64,000 nucleotides of DNA. Origin: Myotis daubentonii (Eukaryota; Chordata; Mammalia; Chiroptera; Vespertilionidae). The notes under the pieces were generated by a model. That model worked only from the letters and a program-made list of their open reading frames with translations, did not search any database and had not been told where the DNA came from. The translations under genes were made by a program, and so were the position numbers. The stretch covers positions 111,137,965 through 111,201,964 of the forward strand of contig NC_081844.1 in assembly GCF_963259705.1 (NCBI RefSeq). The letters are read 5' to 3'. Positions within the stretch are counted from its first letter, which is position 1. Each line of letters opens with the position of its first letter. Shown piece by piece: positions 1-12,900 of the stretch.

Positions 1-3000
1 GTACCTTTGATTTTAGCCTGTGTTTTTAGAGCCTCTCTGATTTCTTTGTAAAACTGCCCTGGCTGTTTGCTTTGCTCTTTACCTGGGAATCCTGAGGTGC
101 TAGGCGGCTCTTAGGGGAAAGCGTGAGGTGAGCGGGCACAGGGGCTGCGAGGGAGCCTCCACCCAGGCCGTGTCCGGGAGGAGGTGCAGGGACGGGGCTG
201 GCCGCGAGCACCCACTAAAGGGTGGGGAGCAGTAGACGGATGCGCCATCGGGTGGGCCCCCACTGTTTGTCCATGGAGAGAAGCCAAGCCACATTTTGTC
301 AGACCCATTAGGCTCGCGTCCTTGTAAAGGGAGTGGATCACTGGTGCTTTCTGGGGCGGGCAAGCGTTTTCATTAAAGGAGGACAGAGGGCCGTGCTGGC
401 TGGCGGGGCTGCAGGCGCTGCCTGTCCTGTGGGCGCCGGTCCTCACTGGGACACGGGCGAGAGCTGGGATGCAGCCCGCACACCGAGCCTCCTGAGTCAC
501 ACTGACATCATGAGAGCTGAGTGGGGGTTTTCTCCCATGGAGCGTGGCTCTACCCAGAGGTTGGGGGCCTCGTGCCCCTGGCCCCAGCTGGTGCCCAGTC
601 TACCCATATCCGTGCCCAGCTGTCACCCACAGTGGGCTGCACACCCACCTGAAGGCAGAACCAGGAACCCAGACAGACTTACCTGTGCCACAGCCGGCGC
701 CCCGCCCGTGCCCCTCTGAGCAGACCCCCCTGTCCTGCAAGGGCTCCTGGCCAGCCCAGGTACCGTGCTCGCGGCCGCTGGCCGCTGGCCGCAGCGGTAG
801 GAAGGCTGGGGCCGTGGAAGCGGAGGTGCCTGTGGTCCTCACGGAAGCCGAAGCGTCGGGGCTGCCGGGGAGCAGCCTTTATATCTGCAGGCTCTGGGGC
901 TGGGCCGCCCATGGGCTCTGGACACTGGCAGCCTCCCTCCGCTGGAGGCCTCCCTCCGCAGGCCAGGGTTAACCCTTTTTCCGCCGGCCTTTTTCCTCCA
1001 CACTGGCAGTGAGCTCAGGCTTCAGTTCCACTGCCTCCTTCACCCACTGATGCAGTTTTTTACTTTGAAGGGATTGTAAATAGGTTTTGTCTGTCCTTTA
1101 GATAATAACCTGTCACCATTTGTTGAAACTTTAAATAGTCTTGCTTGTTTTAGCAACTGACTGGCCTTAAAACTAAACACTAAATGTTCTCAGCTTGGAG
1201 ATAGCATTTGAATTATATGCAGAGATTTTACCTGGGAATTGCATAGACATTCGCAGAAAGAAACTTAAATTTAAGAAATAGCAGGTATTTTGGCAAGTAA
1301 ATGAGGAATTGGATTTGTTTTTCTGCTCTCGATGTTAGCCATGTCTCAGCTCCCCCTCCCCTTGCTCACAAGCCACCTGTGTGGACCTGCCCCGCAGGTG
1401 AGGACGACAGACCTGAGACCTCCTCCCGCCACGGCCGGCGCCTGCCTGAGGGACCAGGACAGAGTTCGCTCCGGTTCCCAGTGCCCACCTGCTGGTGGTC
1501 AGCCTCGTACCTGGAGAAGGGCTGGCAGAGCGAGGCCAGGAGGCCGATGGCCCAGGTCAGGGCGCAGGGACTTAGGGCCCTCGTGTGCCGCGTTCGGCAG
1601 TTTCGTAAACATCACATTTTAATGGGTCTCGTCCTTCCTGCCTGGTGTTTTTTTACCTTGGCAGTTTGTTAAAAACGGGAGGTTGCACTCTGAGTGATCT
1701 GCGTACTGAGCACGAATACATCGGCTGCCGCCGCACCAGCACCGCAGCCGCGTGCGCTTCCTGGGACGCAGGCCGCTGGGCTTGATGCCGGCCCGACAGG
1801 CACGGGCACTGAGTCCTGCAGCCCAGGCGGCCAGAGTGCGTGCCGCAGCTTCCTGTTGTGCACGAGTCGATGGCGGATGAGCTGGGAGGCCTTCTGCACG
1901 ATGATAACCACCATCGCCCAGAGACAGGTTCTGGGAAAGACAAGCCTGTTTGCAACAGAGAATTCTGCGTGCGTTTCTCTGGAAAAGCACTGACCCCGGG
2001 TCCTCCCAGCCTGGGTCCCCGCGTGATTCCAGTGTGAGCTTCCTGAGCCTCCGAGGGACGCGGTCGCGACGGTCGGATTGTAGGCACACCTCGGGCCGCA
2101 GCAACGCCAGGCGGTCTCGGCGCTGCCGCCTGAGCCACCGTTTAGACGGAAGGGAGCCCCGAGAAAGCCCAGCGTCCTCTGCAGCTGAGTAAATAGAGCG
2201 AAGCCAAGCCTTGAAATGCCAAGCGTGTCCCTTAAAATAGCTGCTGCCACTCGCGCTCCCCGCCTGTCCCAGCGCTGCCCGGCGGCTCCGGAGGCCTCTG
2301 TGCCTTCGCGTTTTCCCTGGGTTCCCTTTGGGGCCATGGCCCTGTGGCTGGTCCCCAGTTCTGTGCTTGAAGCTGAAATCAGCTGAACTGGGGCAGCCAG
2401 GTCTTGGGCCCCGTCCCCTGGAGCTCTGGGTGGCTGCGACCCGTCAGCCTGCCCCGAACTGGGCGTGGGGGGGACGGCAGCGTCCGGGATGGCCGTCCCC
2501 GGGCCCCGGCGAGTCCGTGTGAGTTCGCACGGGTGGCGCACACCAGGCTCTGCCCTGGGGGAGCCATCCAGTTCCCGGGCTGTTCTGGAATGTCAGGCTA
2601 AAATCTGGGGCCCGGTCCCGGCCCCACCTTACGTGATCGTCAAAGCTGTGTCCTCAGGGAGGGCCCCAAGAGCCACACAGGAAGTGTCTCCCTCCCCCCT
2701 TTTGTTTTTTAAATATGTTCCCATTGGTTTCAGAGAGGAAGGGCGAGGGAGAGAGCTAGGAGCATCGGTGATGAGAAAATCATGGATCGACTGCCTCCCA
2801 CACGCCGTTAACGTTAAGGCTGTGGCCTGTGTTCTTGGGCTGGAGAGTCTCCGTGCTGAAGCAGGTCCTGCGTCTCCAGTCCTCTGGCTCAGGGAGGGGA
2901 ACTGGACCAGAGTCGCACGGTGCATCCCTGCAGGGCCAGCCAGGCCGGCAGCTGGGGCCTAGGAGCCAGGACGTGGTACTGTCAGCTCCCGACCGTCTGT

Positions 3001-5050
3001 CCACCCCAGCAGCAGGTTCCTCGCATCTCACATGTGGGGCTCGGTGTACAGAGAGGACCCCGCTGCCAGAGAGAGAAGGTCCGAGAGCCGACGGTTCGTT
3101 CCGTGGCTGGTTCCCCAGCTGCTCCCTCGGCTGAAATGCCTAGGAACTCGGGCTGGGCACACCTGTGCTTCAGGCCTCGCGCAGCCACGCCCAGCAGCCC
3201 CTGTAGTTCTGGAACCAGTCTGACGAGGGCATCTGCGGCTGTGGTTTCATAAATTAATTCAGGCCCTTCCACTCCTGGCCGTGCACAAGTCACAGGAGGG
3301 AACCGTTAAAAGTCAGAACAAAGAGACGACTCTTTTCAGACAACAGGCAGTGCCCCCCTCCCAGGCCTGTCCCGCCACCCAGGGTGATGGCCCACTGAGG
3401 GGCGGCCGTGGAGAGAAGGGGGGGCCTGGGCTGAGTGCGCCCTCAAAACATGAAGCCCTGGGGCCGAGCTGGGGACGGCCTGCTGCGAGGGGAACCCCAG
3501 GCTGCAGAGGGCTGGCCTGCGGTCCAAGCCCACCAGCCACACGGGACATCTCACCCCAGAACAGGGAGGCCTGGCGACCGAAGCTCAGCCACAGCTCAGG
3601 AGGTCCTGCTGGTCTGCCTGCCGAGCCCACACAGTGCCCTTCAGACGGCAGCCGGGGTCAGACCCCCGCGGGAGAACGGTCCACCTTCTAATAAAGACGA
3701 CCACGGGGGAGGGAGTGGCTCCGTCTGCCCGGTGCTGCCTGGCGGTGCGGACGCTCCTGCGGGGAGGGCCGCCCCCTGCCCTGCCTCCCGCCTCCTGCCC
3801 ACCGCGGGCCTGCTGTGAGCCGACCTCAGCCGCACACGTACGGTGAAGGCTTCATGAGTATGTGCGCAGAGAAAGGAGAAGTACAAGGAGAGCTTTTGGA
3901 AGCATTTACTATTTTAATGTATGTTCAGAAGCCACTGAAATAGCTAAGACCCAAATCCTTCAGAAGGAGGGGCGCAGATGTAGACGTGGAAGCGGGGCTC
4001 ACGCAGGCACGAGTCTGTCCTCCGTTTGCAGGTTGATGTTAAGCATTCGTTAAATACACATCCAGGCAGCGGGGCACCAGCTGTCGCCGTTCAGACACGG
4101 AGGGACGCAGGTGCGTGTGGCTCGGAAGGAAGCCAGCCTGGGGGCTGCCGCCGTAGCTCCAGCTGCATGGTGGGCGCTGGGAGAGGCGAGTCGCAGGGGC
4201 AGCGGGGTGCGGGCTGGTGGGGGCACGTGGACTTAGCACCATGAATACTCCCGGTGCTGGGCAGGGAGCGGTGTGGGCGTGGAGTCCTGACAGAAAGAGC
4301 GAGGCTCTCCAGGGCAGTTTCCCGGCCAGAGGTGCCTCCCCGCACGTCTCTCTGTTCAGCCAGGAAACTCGGGGTGCGCCCGCCAGGAGACGCGTGTGCG
4401 CCTCAGAATAAGCCTGCTGCTGGGCTCGGTGCTTTGTGTTTCCTATGCGACTGCCTTTCTGCAGATGCTACGGAGAGAAGAGGGCCTTGGAACAGCTGCT
4501 CCCTGGGCCGCCGAGGCGTGTGCCCTGCACCACACCAGCTGCGCTCCTGCTCTAGGCCTGTGGGTGACTTCTCAGACCTGCGATGGCGACCCACTGGAAA
4601 CCACAAAACAGCCCTTCCTTGTTCTTGGCAGCCGTGAGGTCGGGCAGGGTTCTGATGTGGCCACCAGCTCATTAGCATCATGTCTTTATCTTCGAGATGC
4701 CTTCCTCGTCATCCCCCTTCCCAGCCAGATACGCCCCCCGACCAGCTTCCCCAGGCTCCCCGGCCCGGACTTGAGGGGTGTGGGTGTTGGTTTGGGTCAG
4801 GGGATCGCACTTTGGCACACATTGGGCTGACGGCCAGAAAGCGAGTTTTCAGTAGGTGCCCCCCAAGCAGAGGACCCCGACGCCCCACAGCAGGTGTGCG
4901 CTTCCGCGAGCCGCGTCCCTCCCTGCAAACAGGGCGACTCGGCACCCACTGGTGTAAGGAGGCACCGCCGCCGGCCTCTGGCCTCTCTTCTGCGCAGGCA
5001 GGGCAGAGCCGCCAGGCAGTGCCCGCCTGCAGGGCTGGTGGAGGAGGCGG
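1..5050. other. C7orf50 intronic or intergenic DNA without a recognised gene
   Basis: GC-rich single-copy-looking sequence. No open frame here resembles a known protein and none has convincing splice sites with coding character. A clearly AT-richer island lies at about 1010-1320, and a truncated SINE tail lies near 2.7 kb. By synteny this should be intron of C7orf50, whose 3' exons are at 39-40 kb on the + strand; this is inferred from human gene order and not seen directly. Confidence 0.5.
2701..2813 (-). mobile_element. Truncated Ves-type SINE
   Basis: The stretch has the reverse complement of the Ves SINE body: an A/T-rich tail (T-run at 2701-2710), the cagagaggaaggg/gagagag polypurine block, the 'catcggtgatgagaaaatcatggatcg' -like segment in diverged form, and 'ctgcctccc'. 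The tRNA-derived head that should follow is missing, so this is a 5'-truncated or deleted copy. It belongs to the bat tRNA-derived SINE family seen elsewhere in the window. Confidence 0.65.
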
Positions 5051-5059
5051 GTGCCAGGC

Positions 5060-5857
5060 GGTGGTGCAGCCCTCCGCACCCAGCACCAGCTCCGCCAGGC
5101 TCGTGAGCAGCTCGTCCCTGGGGGACCCCACATCCCGCTGCCGCTTCAGCCGGGCTTGCTGCAGGAGCGCCATGCTGTGAGCAGGCGGCAGGAGAACGTG
5201 GCCGGGCGATGGCCAGCACTGCCAGGTGGGCAGAGCCCAGGTCCCTCGGGCAGAACAGCCCGCCAGGCCCGCTGGGCAACCAGCAGGGTGAGGGATGCCA
5301 GCTCCAGGATGAGCGCGAGCCCGAAGCCCAGGCCGGCGTTCACAATTTCACACTCAGGCCAGGCGGTCAGCAGGTCCAGCTGGCACAGGACGGTCCTATG
5401 CAGCTCCCGGGCATGCCCAGCAGGGCCACCACTGCCAGGGAGCTGCAGAGGGCACAGGGCCCCAGGCCCCCCGCACGCCTCGGAGTCGCCTGGGTGGCCG
5501 GGTGGAGACAGGATGGGGGCCCGCAGCAGGAGCACGAAGAGCATCGCCAGCTGCACGTACTGGGCATTGAAGTAGCAGGTGTTGGACAGGAAGGAGAGGG
5601 CAGCGCAGCCCAGGTGGGTGGTGGCCAGGTAGTCGGCCGGGTGGCGACGGTGAGCGAGAGCAGCGTTGCCAGCACGTTGGTGACCATGAGGTCCACGAGG
5701 AACATGTCCAGGCCCCCAGCCTGGCGCGGCCCCAGAGGAAGGTGGTCAAGTTGAACAGTCCAGTTGCCAAGCTCACTGGGACACACAGAGCCACGCAGAC
5801 CTGCACGCACCTGGCGATGGCGCCCTGCACCGCCGGGAAACGCGGCTGGGGTGCCAT
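5060..5857 (-). pseudogene. Frameshifted class A (7TM) receptor-like relic
   Basis: Reading the - strand from an ATG at 5857, three successive frames give membrane-protein-like sequence. A first hydrophobic stretch (VCVALCVPVSLATGLFNLTTF) is followed near 5725 by a shift into DMFLVDLMVTNVLATLLSL. Near 5640 there is a second shift into CAALSFLSNTCYFNAQYVQL and LAMLFVLLLRAP, and later ECEIVNAGLGFGLALILEL. These look like TM1, TM2, TM3 and a TM5-like helix with a cysteine-bearing loop between them. At least two frameshifts, and a probable third near 5440, break it, with no splice sites at the shifts, so I call it a pseudogene. The TM1-TM2 spacing and its position in the same nest as GPR146, on the same strand, suggest an old GPR146-neighbour receptor. 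I cannot name the parent. It does not resemble GPER1. Confidence 0.5.
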
Positions 5858-5899
5858 CTCAGCACACGGCTGCGGCAGGCACCACAGGGTGATGGAGCC

Positions 5900-7770
5900 T
5901 GGTGGTGACTGGGGGTTCTCTCCCCCTTCCCCTCTTCATACCCTCCCCCCACACTGCTCCTTACACTGTAACGAAGCAGACGAGGCTAGGAGGTAGCTTT
6001 GCTGTTTGTCCAGAGGAAACTGAAGGCAGTGAGATGGGAAACTTAATTCTACAGGAATACTCGGGGCGCCCGGGTCCCTGCGGCCGGTGGGCGGCCAGGC
6101 TGCAGACCCGGGATCGGGAGTAGCGAGGGCGTACAGCCTCTCCCCGTGCGGCAGCTGGACTGTGTCGGAAAGCCTGGTCCTCACACACACAGGCTGTTGG
6201 GTGTTGCTGTGGGCTCTTCTCTCTGTGTTGTGGGAGGTGGCATGTGGAGCCAGAGCAGCCATCCCAGGGGACTGCCTCGCTCGTCTTGTTCCTCGAAGCT
6301 TTGGCCTGGGCCAGGCACGGTCGTGTCACAGCTGCGTGTAACGTGAGCAGGACGGCGGCGCCCTCGCAACAGGACCCAGGGTGCCAGACCTCCTGTCTGT
6401 CGGCAGCCACCAGCTGTGTGTGGCCACGAGTCGCCCGCTCCGCCTGGCGGTGCCACTGGGAGTCCTTGCTTCTTTCAGGCACCCACCGTCCTTCCTCCTA
6501 CAATGCCCATCTCCTCCCGGGTCAGGCAGGGCCTGGGTTCTGCGAGTCTGCTCCCGCATCACAGTCCCTTGATCCCAGTGAAACCTCACCCTCTGAACTG
6601 GGCTTTAGGGCGACGGCGTCATGGGCACCCACTGTGCCTGTTAGGCTGGAACCCTGCTCCCCGGACTGACCCTGCGTCCCCAGGCCGCACCGGGCGGGAC
6701 TCACACTGCTGCCGGGTGATGGTCTCCATCTGCCTGTGCTCGGGTGGTGAGCGGCGGCCCAGACAGGAGCAACGCGGAAATTAAGATGAGTGACCAGGCC
6801 GAGAGGAAGCCGTTTGCAATGTCTCCTTAATTAGGGTGAATCGGAAGGCGCTTCTGAGGACATTGACGGTCGGTCAGAAAACAGCATTAGGCCGTCCCCG
6901 TGTCCGGACTCTGCAGCCGCCACGGTGCAGCGCTTCCTGGGCCCTGTTGTCGCCCCCACCCTCCCTCGCCTGTGGCCGTCAGCCCTGCCATCTGACGTGT
7001 TCAGCAGGGTCACCCCCCAATGGATGGAGATGCGCGTGTCCTGGTCTGGCCTCAGCCCGATGGGCAGGCTTGTGGGCTGCCTCTTGCCTTGTTCTACGCT
7101 TTCTCCAGAGGCGAGGGGTCTGCCTGGGGGAGGTCCAGCTGGACCGTGTCTCCTCCTGCCCCCACCCATAGTGCCAGGCCATGGCCTCAGCGTCCACAGA
7201 TAGAACCCACCTGCCCACCACCGTGGGCCACTAAACTCCGATCGCAGCCCCCTTTACAGCAGTGCCACACAAGCACCCGGCCCAGGTGGGCGCCAGGCAC
7301 GGTGCTGACAGGCATGGCTCTCTGCCCTCCTGCATGCCCGGTCCTGCTGCGGCCTCTCACCCATGCCCAGCTCTCAGTTGGAACAGGCCGGACCCCCAGG
7401 AGCCAGAGGTGGTGCTCAGGGGGGCTTGGCAGGAGCCTCGTCTGTCATGCCGGACCCCCTCTCTGTGCTCCACCACTTCTGGATTTTACTTGGAAAGGTA
7501 ATAGGACTAGTCCCCGGTCCACACCCCCTTCCTGGCTCCTCTATACCCTGGGCTTCTCTGGCCTTGACCGGCTTCCCTCCAGGCAGTGCGGCTGCCGGGA
7601 GGGCTCCCGGGAGGCGAGGCCTTGGTGACATCAGCAGGCTGGCTGCGTTCTCCCCAGGAGCCGGCGCTGATGAAAGCCTTTCTGTGGGAGCTCATCAGAC
7701 ACCGCAGGGACGGGGGGACCCCCCTGACAGTGGGGGCGCTTGGTTGCAAATGACAGCATCTAGGCCTCAC
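5900..7770. other. No recognised gene
   Basis: GC-rich sequence with only short shadow frames on both strands. I see no exon of C7orf50, no CpG island and no clear repeat in it. Confidence 0.4.
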
Positions 7771-7960
7771 CCTAGATGGTTTGGCTCAGTGGGTAGAGCG
7801 TCGGCCTACGGACCAAAGGGTCCTCGGTTCGATTCCGGTCAGGGGCACGGACCTGGTCAGAGCTGGTGCAGGAGCAACCCATCGATGTGTGGCTTTCACA
7901 TCCATGTTTCTCTCTGTCTTTCCCTCTCCCATTCTCTCAAAACCAATGAAAAAATACCCT
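7771..7960 (+). mobile_element. Ves SINE, nearly full length
   Basis: A tRNA-like head (ggctcagtgggtagagcg, then a B-box-like ggttcgattccggtc) is followed by the Ves-specific body (cagagctggtgcaggagcaacc, catcgatgtgtggctttcac) and a pyrimidine/A-rich tail ending in 'aaaaccaatgaaaaaat'. The A and B box spacing is that of a tRNA-derived polymerase III promoter. This is one of the better preserved SINE copies in the window and is in the sense orientation of C7orf50. No clean target-site duplication was found. Confidence 0.9.
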
Positions 7961-8330
7961 CAGGTGAGGAGTAACGACGACGACAAAAACGTACACGCAG
8001 CACAGCTCGCTGGTGTGGGTGTGTCCTGCACAGGCATCTGGTCACAGAGCCACCCCTCTGGTCCTCTGGTCAGTCCAGTCCCACCCTCCACCCCAGGCCC
8101 GCAACACTGCTTTCCGTCCCTGTGTCTGACTGTCCCAAAATGTCCACACGTGTGCATGTGTGCACATGCGTTGTGCATGGAGACTTGCCGTGATGCGTGT
8201 CAGCCTCATTGCTGGGCAGCCCTGGACCGTGTGGACGTCCGTGCCGGTGTATCTGCTCACCCGCTGAGTGACGTTGGGCCATTACGACTACGACTACTAT
8301 AAATACCTGCATGCAGGTTTTTATGATAAA

Positions 8331-8657
8331 CTAGAGGATCGGTGCACCTCGGCCTGGCCTGCGCCCTCTCACATCCGGGACCCTTGGGGGATGTCTGAGG
8401 CCCGGTGCATGGATTCAGCCCCATCCCTGCAGGCCGGGCCGAGGGACCCCACCAGTGCACGAATCCACGCACCAGGCCTCTAGTATGCACATAAGGTCTT
8501 TGGTTAATCTCTTCCCGCCCTCCCCCCTCCCCCCTCCCCTCTGAGACTCATCGGTCTGTTCAAGTTTCCATGCCAGTGCGTTGAGCGCCTGCCCCCTGCT
8601 GGTCAGTGTGTGTCATGGCTACCGGTCGATGGTCGCTTAGGCTTTCACATAGATGGA
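8331..8657 (-). mobile_element. Non-autonomous Helitron (HelibatN-like), both ends present
   Basis: On the - strand the element starts with TC at 8657, preceded by A, with a terminus TCCATCTATGTGAAAGCC that resembles the bat Helitron 5' end. It ends with CTAG at 8334-8331 followed by T. This is the A|TC...CTAG|T insertion geometry of Helitrons. The 5' part carries the typical 'actgaccagcagggggc' -like block (8590-8620, diverged). A second Helitron 3' end lies inside it on the + strand: a GTGCAC...CGCAC hairpin at 8455-8472 and CTAG at 8480-8483 followed by T. The region therefore contains two 3' termini pointing away from each other. No coding capacity. Confidence 0.75.
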
Positions 8658-9822
8658 TGTTTGGGTGAACCCGAGTGAAATGCGGGTTCTTACAGGGAGG
8701 CGTGCTCCGCTGTACAGGTCGCCGCGGGGTCTTCATCAAGCCCGCCGGCCCTGGAGGCCTGTGCGCACTCCAGCCGGAGCCGGCCTGCCAGTTCGGTCCC
8801 GGGAGACGGGCGGAGCCTCTGCTGCAGACCTGCGCGCGTCCAGCCAGTTTCAGGCCCGGATCCAGGGCTTTGGGGCCTCCTGGGGGACGCAGGGCTGCCC
8901 GGCCGTCCCCGTCCCCTGGGAGCTCCTGAGCCAGAGCCGGAGAATGTTGTGTTCCTTCCAGCAGCTCTGGCTGCAGCGCCTTCGTCGTCTTTCAGACTAG
9001 ACTGGCTCTAGGGAGCGTGGGCCCCACACCCAGGAGCGCTCCCCAGACAGGGGCACGCGAGAGCCCTGGCCTGGTGACAGGGCGGGATCCGTGGTTTCCG
9101 CGGGCTGGGGTGGGAGCAGGGACGAGGTTGGCAGGTGGGGAGGGCCAGCTCCTCCCTCCCTCCCTGTCCCTCTGGCTCTTTAGCGCCTCTGGTGTTGGCT
9201 GCGTCAGTGTTTCCAGGGGCCGAGCGGCCTGATGCGTCACCGTGTCTCGAACGTGGCTGTGCCCCGCGCGTCCCAGCCAGTGGCACTGCCGCAGCGGGCG
9301 TGACCTGCCGCAGTGAAGGTGGCGTGGGGCGTCTGGCGCTCTTCTCTCGTCGTCACGCAGACTTGCCGGGGGTGCGGCCCGAGCCCGACTGCTGAGCGGT
9401 GTTGGGCTGTGGGCGCAGCCTTGGTTTGTCCATTTGCTGTTTGAAGGACGTTTGAGTTACTTCTAGGTTTGGGCTCCGTGTCCTCCCCTGTGGGTGGAAA
9501 ACCAGGCCCACAGTCTCCAGAGCCCCGGACAGCGCCATGCAGACGTGCCCCAGGCCCAGGCGGGCGGACGGGGTCCTGGCTCAGCTGGACTGCTGGTCGC
9601 CCCTCTCAGCCAGCAGGGCCCGCGCAGCTCCTGTGCCCCTGCGTCCCAACACTAGGAGACACCCTGCTTCTCCCTGGGGCCCGCCTGGAGTCCAAGCAGC
9701 TGCCCTTCTCAGAGGAAAGCTTTGCTCCCGCCTTCCGCCATTTAACACAGCGTCCCAGAGAGAGGGACGCAGGGGAGGGCTGGGCGGTGCTGCTGCCCGG
9801 ACCACACTCACCTGTGCTCCAG

Positions 9823-9970
9823 CTGCTCCTGCCCCTCTCCTACCCCCCCTGCCCCTCTCCTGCCCCTCTCCTACCCCTCCTGCCCCTCTCCTACCCCTCC
9901 TGTCCCACCCCTGCCTCTCCTGTGTTCCTCCTGCCCCTCCTGCTCCACCCCTGCCTCTCCTGTGTCCCTA
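9823..9970. repeat. Pyrimidine-rich minisatellite
   Basis: An irregular tandem array is built from a unit close to ctcctgcccctctcctaccc, with shorter variants such as cctgcctctcctgtg. The + strand is almost pure pyrimidine for about 140 bp. Such tracts can form triplexes and are usually length-variable between individuals. Confidence 0.8.
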
Positions 9971-12900
9971 CTGCCCTGCACCTGGCTGGGCCTGCCCGCT
10001 CTTGTCCTGCTCCGGCCGAGCCAGGCCTGCCAGGGGTTTCCCAGGCCTGTCTCTCCTCACAGCCTCACCCTCTCCTGCACTGCTCTGTGCTCATGGAAAG
10101 CAGGCAGGCGCAGAAACCTACAGTTCTGTAAGGAAAACAGGAATTCGGTCGTAATTCAAACCACACGTGGTATTTTAAGCAGAGTATGGTCTGGCCATGT
10201 GACCAGAGACGTTCAGTTGGACTGGGAGGGGCCGCTGTGCAGACAGAGGCCGTGTGTGTGCCTGGCTCCCGGCGGCTCCTGCAGCTCCACGCGCCGGCCC
10301 CGCAGACAGTCCTTCCCGGAGCGCCGGCACCGTCTGCACGAAAATAGGACCACACCCCAGCCCCCACACAGGGTGTGCTCGCAGCCTGTCTAGTCCCGGC
10401 CCGGATGCGCTGGCCTCCGCACCCAGCTCGGGCCAGTGCTGGGCACCCAGAGCAGGTCTCCCTCTGCCCTCCCTCCTGCCCTGCAGGTGGTGCTGAGCCC
10501 CTGCTCGCGGGCAGGGTGAGGGCGCCGTTCCAAGACCATGGGAAAGTCGGTTCCCGCATCCGTCGCCAGCACGTCCTCGCCATGCCTGGCAGGAGCCGGG
10601 CACCAGGCAGGTAAGAGTTGGAGGCAGTAACTGAGGAGGAGGTTGGCCGGTGGGCATGGCAGGGAGCCGGCACCGTCCTGAGGGAGTAAGAGCTTCCCCG
10701 CAGCTTGTCCCTGCCAGCACCTTGGGAAGCGCGAGGGGCCGTTCCCTTTAAACGCCTCCCCCCTGGCGGCGCCCCTTCCTGACGCCCTGTGAGGTAACAA
10801 GCTTGGGGGACTTTCTAAGCAGCGCCAGCCCATCTGGGGTCCTTGCAGGCACCCGCGGATGTGGGAAGAACTACGCTGGAGCGCTCGCCAGCTCACGGCG
10901 TCTCTCCCCTGGGCTGGAAGCCTGAGGCTGGGCAGCTGGGCCCCTGTCAGCCCCTCTGTCCTGGATCCTCCCAGCTTCTGGGAGCTGAGGTGCCTTGTTA
11001 CAGGGCTCCATGGACATCAATCACACCCCGACCCCCGTCCTGTGCGCCCCAGGAGGGCCCGCCTCGAGTCCAGTCCCGAGAGGGCACTCAGGCCGGTGTG
11101 GGAGGCAGGCCCTGAGCTCCTCCAGCAGCTGGCGGACCCTCAGCCCCTGGTCTGACTCAGGACCTGCAGGGACCAGGCTCTGGGTCCCAGGCCCCAAGGG
11201 GGCCCTGCTGGTGAGCTCGGCAGGGAGGCTGCGCAGCTGGGCAGGGTCGTGGCTCTGAGTCCCTGCCCTGCACTTAGAGCTGCGACTGCAGCCTGTCCCT
11301 TCCCGTCGGTGCACGAGGCTGCTGTCAGGGCCCTTGAGAGGGCGGAGCGGGTGGGGTGAGAGGGGAGTGGCCGCCGCCCCGGGGGGTGCCGGCTCCGCTT
11401 CCATCTGCTCCGTGTGTCGGTGGCGCTGGCGCAGGGCCTTGTCCCACAGCGTGAGTGACACCTGCGCCCCTGGAGGAGGAGCCTGGGGCCCAGGAGGCAG
11501 TGCCCCTGCACTCGGGGATTCAGGGGTTCGGGCCTGGCTCCTGTGTGTGTGTCTCCCCCCTCCCCCCGACTTGCAGAGGCCGCGTCCGGCTGCGAGGCCT
11601 GGTGTGGCTTTGGTCCCTCCTGTCCACAGGAGGATGCGTCCCCTGGCGCTGCGGCTGCGGCTGGCAGGACAGTGTAGCCTCGCCGGGCCCCGCCCACCGG
11701 CCTGAGCCCCAAGCCTGAGCCTGGAGCCTGAGCCCTGCTCCGTGTGAGCCGGACAAACGTGGCTCTGGACTCAGTCTCCTGAGTGCAGGGCGGCGAGCGC
11801 TCAGGCGCTGGGCGTGCGGGTGGCTTGTCCTCGCTCCTCCACGTCTCCGCTCCTGGGGCCTGACTTCCCACGTGGACCCTCTGCCCCGGGCCGGGCTGCT
11901 GCTCTGAGTGGGGTGGGTGGGGTCAGGGAGGCGGGATGTGCTGTGTCCGCCTCATGGCCTGCGGACCCCTGGGCCCAGACTTCGTAGACGGGAGGCGTAC
12001 GTGTGAGCGCCTGGAGCAGTGAGGGGTGAGCGGGCCATGACCTCGCTCCCCTGCAGGAGCGCCGGATCCCAGGCAGAGAGGGGGTACCCAGACCCACCCC
12101 ATTCCCTCAGCTGTCCTTTCCCGGCTCCAGGCCTTGCCCAGGTGTCCAGAGGCAGCTGGCAGCTTGTTTTACGGATCCCTGGTCCTCTGGGAGCCAGGCT
12201 GCGTGCTCCCACGGCCCACCCAGGAGGGGACATCCGTGGCTGGGAGCCTCCCCACCGCCTCTCACACCCTGGGGCCCCGTGGGCGTGAGCATGGTCCACG
12301 CAGCCCGCAGGAGCCACGGGTGCGGGAAGGACGAGTGTGGCAGACGCAGGCGCTGCATCTGCACGTGGGGTGATCGCTCGGCCTGGAAAGCAGCGAAGCC
12401 CCCACGCGCTGCGGCCGGCAGGGCTGCCTCTTGGCGCCCTCGCCCACAGGACCAGCACCATGACCTCTTTGGCCTGGGTCGCTCAGCCTGTTGAACAGCT
12501 TCCTCCGTGGAGGTGTCGCCGCCTACTGTGTCTTCCCCCCGCTTAGAAATACGGCCCAGTGATGGTCCGCAGCTCACAGAGCTGTGCAGCCATGACCACC
12601 GTCCGCGCTGGGGACAGTGCCCTGCCGGCTCCTCGCTGCCCTGGCTGGCAGAGGAGAGCCCAGTCCCCGGCCAGGCCACCAGGTGGCGCTGACATCCCGC
12701 AGCCTCGCCTCGTCCTGGCCAGGGGCCTGCGGGTCTCTGACGTGGGGCCCTGGGAAGGGGTCTTCCCAGCCGCTCAGGGTCTGGGGTTCTTCTGAAGAGA
12801 ACATTTTAGGGTCGTTTGCATGGCTCCTACCCTCCTGATCCCCCCGCTTGTCTGTCTCTTCAGACGACAGGCTGACGGGCAGTCCCAGCGTAGCAGAGCC

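Noticed and set aside
7771..7860. tRNA gene
   Set aside because: The A and B box-like sequence is the head of a Ves SINE, with no full cloverleaf or 3' terminator.
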